Of a stretch of DNA of 64,000 bases, positions 57,378-64,000 are shown piece after piece. Made by a program: the position numbers and the translations under genes. How positions within the stretch are numbered: position 1 is the first letter of the stretch; every line of letters begins with the position of its first letter. Where the stretch lies: positions 461,133 to 525,132 of the forward strand of contig SJOL01008888.1 in NCBI GenBank assembly GCA_004794785.1. The letters run 5' to 3'. Below the pieces are notes generated by a model, which was not told the origin of the DNA, did not search any database, and worked only from the letters and a program-made list of their open reading frames with translations. The DNA is from Opisthorchis felineus. Its lineage: Eukaryota; Platyhelminthes; Trematoda; Opisthorchiida; Opisthorchiidae.

Positions 57378-60300
57378 ATGAGTACATCATTTGCCATCAA
57401 TTTATCAAAGTCCGCTGCAGTTTACAACAAACTTACACGTGACAGTAGAAAACAGAGCGCAGCTTTCAACGGCCTACTTTTAGCAGAGCAGACACCTACG
57501 AGGGTGGAGGAAACTTGCAGCAGCGAACCAATAGACTTGGAGATCTACAGTGGGGAGCTTTCGAAACCCAAGTTCACTCCGAGCGAAATTCCACCTTCAT
57601 GGATTGTGAGAGCTTGTGTTTCATTGTGGGAGAAGGTCCAGTCGCAGTACTCTCGAGAAAGTGGAAAATATTCATCAGGTGAGCAACTCATAACGGACCT
57701 CATCAGGCTTAGTGGCAAGAAGGATCGAATGTTAGCCTCTGGGGTGTGGCAAGCCTTATTGGAAGAGTCTGCTATACAGTCATTCGATGTGACGGGTACT
57801 AGAAAAGTTGCAGATGTTCCTGAATTCATGGATTCTCCAGAGGAAATGTATCGATGTACTTGCCCGTTGGATGCCAGCCTTAATTTAGAAGAGGATCTGG
57901 AGGCTGGATCAACGAACACACTGTGCAAACAGGAGAAGCCAGTAGATTTTATTGGAAAGAAAGGCATGTTTTCGAGATCACATACCCTTAGTACCGATGC
58001 GGATGACGCAGTTACAGCGGAGGACCGGTTTCACCTGTTAATCGAACGTCTCTATTGTCTAGCCTCTGCCGCACTCCTTAGACGTATTCTGGTGAAATCT
58101 CCGAATCAGCGCACAGAAGTGGAGGTTGAATTTGTCAGTCAAGAGCTTCTGATGGTTCCTGCTTTGGCAAACTTTCCAAACTCCGTTAGGAATGAGTTGA
58201 GCAAATGCATCAAGTATGAAGTTCATCCGCTGTCTAATAAACTTGTGTTTCGTCAAGGAGATCCTGGAGTTTGCTGGTATATAATCTATAAGGGAAGTGT
58301 CTGGGTTCACATCAAAAGTCAAGGCTATGTGTGTCGTTTGTACGACGGTGATGATTTTGGTAAACTTGCGCTTGTGACAGGAGACCCACGGGCTGCTAGT
58401 ATCATCTTGGCAGAAGACAACTGCCATTTCCTACGGGTGGATAAAACCGACTACGACCGCGTGCTGGTTGATGTTGAAGCAAATATTGTACGCCTGCGTG
58501 AGGGAGATTCGGATGTTTTAGTCCTAGAATGTGTGAAAGACACTTGTAGAGTGTCTGCGAGTTCCGTACACGGTTTTGAACAAACTTCTACAACGGAACC
58601 TGAAAACAGGAGGCTTACACGTGCGAACCATCAATTAATTATAGCTGGGACAATCGATAAAATCCTGCGGCATATACTGGACGCTCGGCTTTCCATCTAC
58701 GACGACCAGCTGCCTAACCTGGTGTCTCGGCTTGAGAATCTCTATCGACTGTGTCCATTTCCACAGGTGGGGATCGATATTGTCGTTGAGGAGTTTATCC
58801 TGACCTTGACAATGTTCACCACTAACTCGGATGTATTCAATTTGCTGTTCGCTTACCTCGGTCAGGATCGTTCCAACGGGGCCGGAAAAGCTGACCAACT
58901 AACGTCACCACAGAATGGAAATCCTGAAGCCTACCAAGGCTGTTTTAGTAGGCGTGTGTTGATACTACTCTATTTGTGGTGTATGTGTATTGGACTACTG
59001 GCGTTCGCTTCCTTGGACGGTCTTGGAAACTTCCTTCTTGATATCAAACAACTGATTTCTTGTAGGACGAACTGTGACCTGGAAAAGAAGGCAGTTGAAG
59101 TACTGCTGAAAGAATGCGATCAAATCTGGAATCCTGCGCATCATGATGCACGCTTGAATACCGAGCTTGACAGTTTGAAAAAGCTCAATTCACGGAAGAA
59201 ATTAAGTCAAAAATGTGGTGTTCTATCTGGAACGCGAGCTTTGTTCACTCGTGGCAAACAGATAGTCACATCGTTGCCTTGTGCTCTCCAACAACTGTCT
59301 CACTATACTCATCATGTGCAGCGCTCAATGTACTGTACACCATATCATTTAAATCGTCTCAGAATTGAACCGCACTCATTGCCTTTCACCCCCAGAACCC
59401 ATACAATCACCTTTCTGGTTTATTTGGGCGAGGACCACCGAAAGGTCATCCTCACTCTTCCTGTGGATACAACCGTTCAGCGGATAAAATCCCGTCTCTC
59501 ATCCGAACTACCGTCGGGCACTGAGACAAACGATTACGAATTTGTAGAGGTACGTTCGACAGGCGAACGAATCACATACACGGACGGCGAACGCGGTATT
59601 CTTTTCAGTCTTTCTCCGAACAGTTGTTTGTTTTTCGTGCCTAGACAAGACCGAGCGAAGCTAGTACCACTTCCAGTGCAACTGAATGTTGCCATGAGCT
59701 TCTTGGATCAAACCGACCCTGGACGTTCTATGACCGAGATCCAACGGAAGGAAGGTAGCCTTTCTTCACCAAAGATGAAGAAATCGATTTCTGTCTCACA
59801 GCGTTTCAGTGCACTTGAGGAGTTGAGTGTTGATGAAATCGCCTCCATCTTCACCTTTTCACATATCCAATTAGCCATGTGTATAACTGCTAGTGAACTG
59901 TTGAACTATACGATGGGCAGCGAGAAATCTGGCTGTGCGACACCACACATCCGCCTGCTGGTCGCTCAGTTTAGCCTAATTCATGCGTGGACCATCACGC
60001 AGCTGGTCACAACTCCGGTGCTGAATAAACGTGTACACGTTTTAAAGCGATTGATCAAGCTAGCAGATCGTCTCATTTCCTCGCCTTTTCACGACCAACA
60101 CACGTGTTTCGCCATAGTGATGGCGTTGCAGGGTGCACCGATTTCGCGGCTCACACAAACGTGGGATCGACTCCCGGTACGATGGAAGCGGTTATATCAA
60201 AATCGGTTGTTGCCTCTTATCGATCCGGCGCGAAATCACAGAGCAGCACGAAATTGGATCGCGGAGAACATACAGAATTGTTTACCCTTCTTAGCCATAC

Positions 60301-60644
60301 TTTTAAAAGATTTACGATTTGCCGAAGACGGAAATAGTACGATTTACGCGCAACAGCAGCCGAGCAGGGTCAGACTGATTAATTTTGAAAAGATGCGTCT
60401 CATTGCTAGGACCCTCCACGTGTGGAACATGGCCATTTCCGGATATGAAGAATTTCACCCGTTCGCGAAGCGCATGCACTGTCCACCCAGAGAACTGACG
60501 GCAACCGGGGAACTTCAGCTCATTTCACAAACTCTACAGTCAATATCTTCGGAAGTCTTGGAATCATTCTACGATCACTTGGACTGCATTGATGATTTAC
60601 AACTCTTAAATCAGTTAGCCTGGCGAATCGAACCAAAAAAATAA
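57378..60644 (+). CDS. EPAC: EPAC: cAMP-activated Rap guanine-nucleotide exchange factor, complete and intronless
   Basis: EPAC (RAPGEF3/4 family) exchanges GDP for GTP on Rap1/Rap2 when cAMP binds its regulatory half. The 1088-residue product has: DEP-like region about 74-150; a single cyclic-nucleotide-binding domain about 265-375 with FGKLALV (327-333) and PRAAS (337-341, phosphate-binding Arg338); REM about 418-560; Ras-association about 674-765; CDC25 catalytic domain about 815-1085 with PISRL (921-925) and LINFEKMR (1000-1007). The domain order is that of EPAC1, with one cAMP site. Lys329 replaces the ribose-binding Glu of protein kinase A, as in EPAC2. The start ATG at 57378 has A at -3, and an in-frame stop lies upstream at 57240-57242. 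There is no intron or internal stop, unlike the many-exon animal genes. Human EPAC1 has about 920 residues; the extra length is in linkers near 150-210, 495-525 and 770-810. Confidence 0.95.
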   Translation: MSTSFAINLSKSAAVYNKLTRDSRKQSAAFNGLLLAEQTPTRVEETCSSEPIDLEIYSGELSKPKFTPSEIPPSWIVRACVSLWEKVQSQYSRESGKYSSGEQLITDLIRLSGKKDRMLASGVWQALLEESAIQSFDVTGTRKVADVPEFMDSPEEMYRCTCPLDASLNLEEDLEAGSTNTLCKQEKPVDFIGKKGMFSRSHTLSTDADDAVTAEDRFHLLIERLYCLASAALLRRILVKSPNQRTEVEVEFVSQELLMVPALANFPNSVRNELSKCIKYEVHPLSNKLVFRQGDPGVCWYIIYKGSVWVHIKSQGYVCRLYDGDDFGKLALVTGDPRAASIILAEDNCHFLRVDKTDYDRVLVDVEANIVRLREGDSDVLVLECVKDTCRVSASSVHGFEQTSTTEPENRRLTRANHQLIIAGTIDKILRHILDARLSIYDDQLPNLVSRLENLYRLCPFPQVGIDIVVEEFILTLTMFTTNSDVFNLLFAYLGQDRSNGAGKADQLTSPQNGNPEAYQGCFSRRVLILLYLWCMCIGLLAFASLDGLGNFLLDIKQLISCRTNCDLEKKAVEVLLKECDQIWNPAHHDARLNTELDSLKKLNSRKKLSQKCGVLSGTRALFTRGKQIVTSLPCALQQLSHYTHHVQRSMYCTPYHLNRLRIEPHSLPFTPRTHTITFLVYLGEDHRKVILTLPVDTTVQRIKSRLSSELPSGTETNDYEFVEVRSTGERITYTDGERGILFSLSPNSCLFFVPRQDRAKLVPLPVQLNVAMSFLDQTDPGRSMTEIQRKEGSLSSPKMKKSISVSQRFSALEELSVDEIASIFTFSHIQLAMCITASELLNYTMGSEKSGCATPHIRLLVAQFSLIHAWTITQLVTTPVLNKRVHVLKRLIKLADRLISSPFHDQHTCFAIVMALQGAPISRLTQTWDRLPVRWKRLYQNRLLPLIDPARNHRAARNWIAENIQNCLPFLAILLKDLRFAEDGNSTIYAQQQPSRVRLINFEKMRLIARTLHVWNMAISGYEEFHPFAKRMHCPPRELTATGELQLISQTLQSISSEVLESFYDHLDCIDDLQLLNQLAWRIEPKK

Positions 60645-60773
60645 TCATCCTAACCGACCAATCTATCAGTTGGCTACGAACTTGGCCAGCTTTGCAGAAG
60701 CAACAGCTTCCTGTCAACTTCACCTTTTCGTATTCTCAAATGCCTTTGGGGCCAATCTCGACAATGTGATACA

Positions 60774-60858
60774 ACCAACCAAACAACCAACTTGCAAGCT
60801 AACCAACCAGCCAACCAACCAAACAAATAAACAAATAATCAAGTAAACAAACGAACCA
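60774..60858 (+). terminator. Polyadenylation signal inside an AACC/AAAC-rich tract
   Basis: AATAAA occurs at 60826-60831, about 180 bp after the EPAC stop codon. It sits in an A- and C-rich tandem-like stretch (AACCAACC, AAACAAAT, AAGTAAAC) at 60774-60858. The tract could be a simple repeat in the 3' UTR or the degraded poly(A) tail of a retrocopy; the sequence does not decide. Confidence 0.5.
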
Positions 60859-61760
60859 TTTTCCTCAAACATATGGTTCAGTCACCATTCCAGATTCCCT
60901 CGTTATGTATTTATCCCTGCCTCTGTGCGGAAGACGTAAATCGCAAGACTTTCGTGAGTTTTACCTTGGAATTTTTTCTCAAAGATTATTTATAAGATTT
61001 TCAGTTCTTCTACGCTTTTTATCCAATGTATGGGACAGTGGAAGGCCATCATCTGTTGTGACTTGTTACTGCGCTAACGTAACCTGCAAATTAGACTGAC
61101 AAATTGCTATGCTAAATCCTCCTCGGGGGATGGGAGCATCTCCAATGCATACCACACTCTTTTCTTGGTCTAGGAGAAGGGGTCCAAACACTATCAACCT
61201 TGTCGCACTTCGACATACGTGAGTTGATAGAATGGCAGGTGTTCTAAACTACCTTTAGAAGTGGGATTCACCTCAACTGCTTGCAAGTCCCAGTGAAACC
61301 TCATCGGCATCTTCTCAAACCCAAATCAGCTATAATGATGACGTATGCAGTCAGCACAACGAGAATAAGACAAATTCGATGAACATCAACTCGCCTCAAC
61401 TTCATTATCCTAAAAGCTTACGGAAGCTGTAATGCATCCTACGGAATCACTGTGTGTGTGAATATTACCCCTATTATCGATTTGAAGTCTGCTCAGATAA
61501 ATTCTGTCGAGATAGCCTACTATTGGCAGGGTCACTTCTTAGCCTACTAGTGAATCTCGGTTCATAAGACTAAAGCTTTCTACGGATGAATGAACCAAGG
61601 CCTCCAAGGCCGAGTTTCCAAGGTCTACCCTTCGGAGGGAGGCCTTCACTCTAAGGGACTTTGCCACTTGAACGAGTACCATACTTACAAGGGCAAATGA
61701 TGGCACAAACCAGCCGCTAAACGTAAATTTGACCAGATTGGAATTTTATATTTAACAGTA
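60859..61760. other. No gene seen
   Basis: Short open frames only. A small GGCCTCCAAGGCC palindrome and a CCTTCGGAGGGAGGCC stem-like stretch lie at about 61600-61645. Confidence 0.4.
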
Positions 61761-61763
61761 GGA

Positions 61764-61941
61764 CGAGATGGCTCAGTGGTTAGAGCGCGAATTTACCAAC
61801 CGGAAGGTTCAGTGTTCGAACCCGATCTCCTCATCTCGACTTCTTTTGTCTAGGCTTGGGCAACCTGGCAGTATCCCAGCTCTTATGCTTCCTTCGGGTG
61901 GCATGGCAGCTAGGCTTTGAAAAGGGGCTAAACCTGAACGA
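61764..61941 (+). repeat. tRNA-derived SINE, well preserved
   Basis: Head GAGATGGCTCAGTGGTTAGA, CCGGAAGGTTCAG, B box TGTTCGAACCC near 61811. Body CTAGGCTTGGGCAACCTGGC, AGTATCCCAGCTC, GGTGGCATGGCAGCTAGGC, ending CTGAACG followed by a T run. Confidence 0.9.
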
Positions 61942-62062
61942 TTTTTAACAGTAATTGTACGTCTTAAGCGCTTTGGGTGTTATCGTTATATCCAGCTCGA
62001 CCGAACTCCTGTAAGAAATTAGTGTCGTATTTTTTATGATAATCAATGAAAAATAAGGTAGT

Positions 62063-62215
62063 CGTTCAACTGCGACACATATTCGGTGCCTTTCTGCCAA
62101 GCCATCCGATGGAATCAATTCCAAGCCTAAACAGGAACAGTCGAGATGCCGGAGTATGGTTCGAACCACGGATCTTCCGTTCATTACATTTACACCCTAA
62201 CCATTGAGCGATCTC
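62063..62215 (-). repeat. tRNA-derived SINE
   Basis: The reverse complement gives GAGATCGCTCAATGGTTAGG, ACGGAAGATCCGTGG, B box GGTTCGAACCA, CTCGACTGTTCCTGTTTAGG, then GGCTTGGCAGAAAGGCACCG and GTTGAACG. Part of the mid-body is deleted. Confidence 0.85.
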
Positions 62216-62744
62216 GAACAATCTCGAGTTAGTGATGGTATGAAATATTGATTAATTTGACGTGAATGAAATGACTGACCACCACGAAATTTGCATGGAT
62301 GCATATTTATAAAGGGTTACCGGTACCGGAAATTGTATCACCGTATTTGTACTAGAGTACAACCCAAATATTTCCTGAGTTAAGAACCAGAATAAAATTA
62401 TTCAGTGACCTGAAATTTTAAGCATGTGCTCATTGGTGCCTAACTGATACTGATTGCTTCTTGAGTTGAGCTATTTTTGTGACCATAAATTAGGTTTTCC
62501 CGGCACATCATCAGCTGACGTTTCACGAAATACAGGTCATCCACCCAGGGCGGCACAGCCTAGATAATATTAATTGGGGGAGAGGCCCTCTACTAACCAC
62601 TGGAGCAAGTACTAATATACTTTTCTCTAATTTGGATAACAATACAATGACGCACCACAGCTAGTACATTACCACTGTGATCTCCGTTTTGCAAGACCTG
62701 TAAAGATCAAACTTATTGTCCAGCAAACTTTAGTCAGTTTATCT

Positions 62745-62911
62745 CGAGATAACTCACGGGTTGCGGTGCGAACTTACTAACCGGGAGGTCCGTATTTCCT
62801 GTCCAGTCCAGCCCCGGCGTCTCGGCTTCCACAACCTAGCAGTATCTCTTCCCTCGTGCTTCCTTCGGGTGGCGTGACTGTTAGGCATCGAAAGGGTGCC
62901 ACAGCTGAACG
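62745..62911 (+). repeat. tRNA-derived SINE, altered head
   Basis: CGAGATAACTCACGGGTTGC, GCGAACTTACTAACCGGGAG, then body CCACAACCTAGCAGTATCTC and GGTGGCGTGACTGTTAGGC, ending GCCACAGCTGAACG. The B box is replaced (GTATTTCCTGTCC). Confidence 0.75.
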
Positions 62912-63505
62912 CTTATTAACTTTCAGTCAGTCGCCAGCCAGAATCCAACCAGACCATGTTAGGAACTGAAAGTTTACCAGATACTCTCTCTCTCTCTCTG
63001 GGCTCGAACGTGTACTCAATCCCATTGCAAATATTCTCGCTCTGCATTTTTTCCATAAAGGACATACCTAATATCGTGGATACCCGATAGTGAACGTTGT
63101 TCACATGGTTCTCATATTGCCTCGCTGAACTGTCCAAAACCGTCTACTGACGGACAGTTAGACCATCACCTGATAGGATACCGTGCTCCTCTAAACAGCT
63201 TTACTATTCCCGTCTTTCATTGGTAAGTTCTGTGAGCAGTGAACACGTCTTATTCCAACTGAGAAATGAATTCTCACATGTGGCCAACCATTTGGAAATA
63301 GCTGAAATCGGACGACAGAGTCGCCGCAGAGTGTAGTTAAGTGAATCATCAATAGGGTGTATGGATTTATAACCTATATGAGTTTCCAGTACTTGACTGT
63401 CAAATTAACTGATGGAATTTTAGGGTAGATAGTTTTCCTTTAGGTGGACAAATGACCTCAGAGAATGACAGCTAATCAGACTGTCTCCCTTTCGGTCATT
63501 TACTG
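62912..63505. other. No gene seen
   Basis: It contains a CT microsatellite at about 62982-63000. Open frames are short and unrecognised. Confidence 0.4.
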
Positions 63506-63509
63506 CATA

Positions 63510-63640
63510 GCCATTTGCATCGCTCGCGAAATACACTTGTTTGCAAAACAATTCAGCTTGAAAAGGAGAAGCCGATTAATCACAGCTGAAGAATTTTCAG
63601 AAAACTTATGAGTAGTGTGTTTCGTCAAGAAAATATGCAT
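63510..63640 (+). repeat. Hammerhead family 1 fragment without core
   Basis: GCGAAATACACTTGTTTGC is followed by CAGCTGAAGAATTTTCAG, AAAACTTATGAGTAGTG and TGTTTCGTC, matching body and tail of the family. The ribozyme part is deleted. Confidence 0.55.
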
Positions 63641-64000
63641 CACTGTTTAAGATTTTTCGGAAATCTTGTTTCTTCCGTTCGTGTATTGTTTGTAAAAAGT
63701 TGGGAGGGAATACTGTTACACAATGTGTACAAGGAGATAGTGAGCCGGAGGTTTTAGAAGCACCAAACAAATAAAAATCTAGAAATTTCCCCTCGATTGG
63801 ATTGAACGTGTTGCATAGTTGAAAGCCGAATTTTACTGTCTTTGCATGTCACGTCAAGGACAGTGACCACCTTAGAAGAGTTCATTTTTTGAGGACCACT
63901 TAGCTTAAAGCTATATTTGAAAACCTCAGTCATATTAAAAACAAACGTGTGTTTTGAGTTTGACTCAGTCGCCTAATTGTCACTTTAAAGTAACGAAACC

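Noticed and set aside
58956..59010. Hydrophobic stretch in EPAC (VLILLYLWCMCIGLLAFA, residues 527-544) as a membrane helix
   Set aside because: It aligns with a buried helix of the REM domain in the EPAC family, so a membrane anchor is unlikely.

Overview
The window looks like nuclear DNA of a digenean fluke (trematode). It contains dispersed RTE-type LINE fragments with the trematode-style reverse-transcriptase C-terminus, many copies of a tRNA-derived SINE, and several families of short elements carrying hammerhead-ribozyme-like cores. Gene density is very low: about 3.6 kb of the 64 kb is recognisable host coding sequence. I cannot name the species from the sequence.

Layout. At 4.7-14.4 kb on the + strand lie three exons of the translation initiation factor subunit eIF3e (INT6), covering the C-terminal PCI/winged-helix part. 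They are separated by introns of 7.0 and 2.4 kb that are packed with repeats. The earlier exons must lie left of the window or are not recognisable in it, and the last exon was not found. From 14.4 to 57 kb I see almost only repeats: SINEs, LINE remnants (largest 21.7-23.5 kb), hammerhead-bearing elements, an inverted pair of about 550-bp repeats (31.05-31.6 and 52.5-53.06 kb), and one decayed minus-strand coding region of unknown origin (40.9-42.5 kb). At 57.38-60.64 kb on the + strand is a complete, uninterrupted 1088-codon reading frame for EPAC, the cAMP-activated Rap guanine-nucleotide exchange factor (DEP, cyclic-nucleotide-binding, REM, Ras-association and CDC25 domains in the family order). 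A cluster of CCAAT boxes precedes it and a polyadenylation signal follows. From 60.9 kb to the end the sequence is repeats again.

The main contrasts are an intronless multi-domain signalling gene beside an intron-rich housekeeping gene, which suggests an intact EPAC retrocopy or a secondarily intronless locus, and the density of ribozyme-like elements. At least one copy of hammerhead family 1 (8287-8329, minus strand) keeps all core nucleotides and three paired stems. Family 2 has a different stem set and predicted cleavage triplet, and a third family is weaker. Several family-1 copies share a rearranged, partly inverted architecture.

The two host genes have no evident functional link. The repeats appear to be non-autonomous or dead elements in introns and intergenic DNA.
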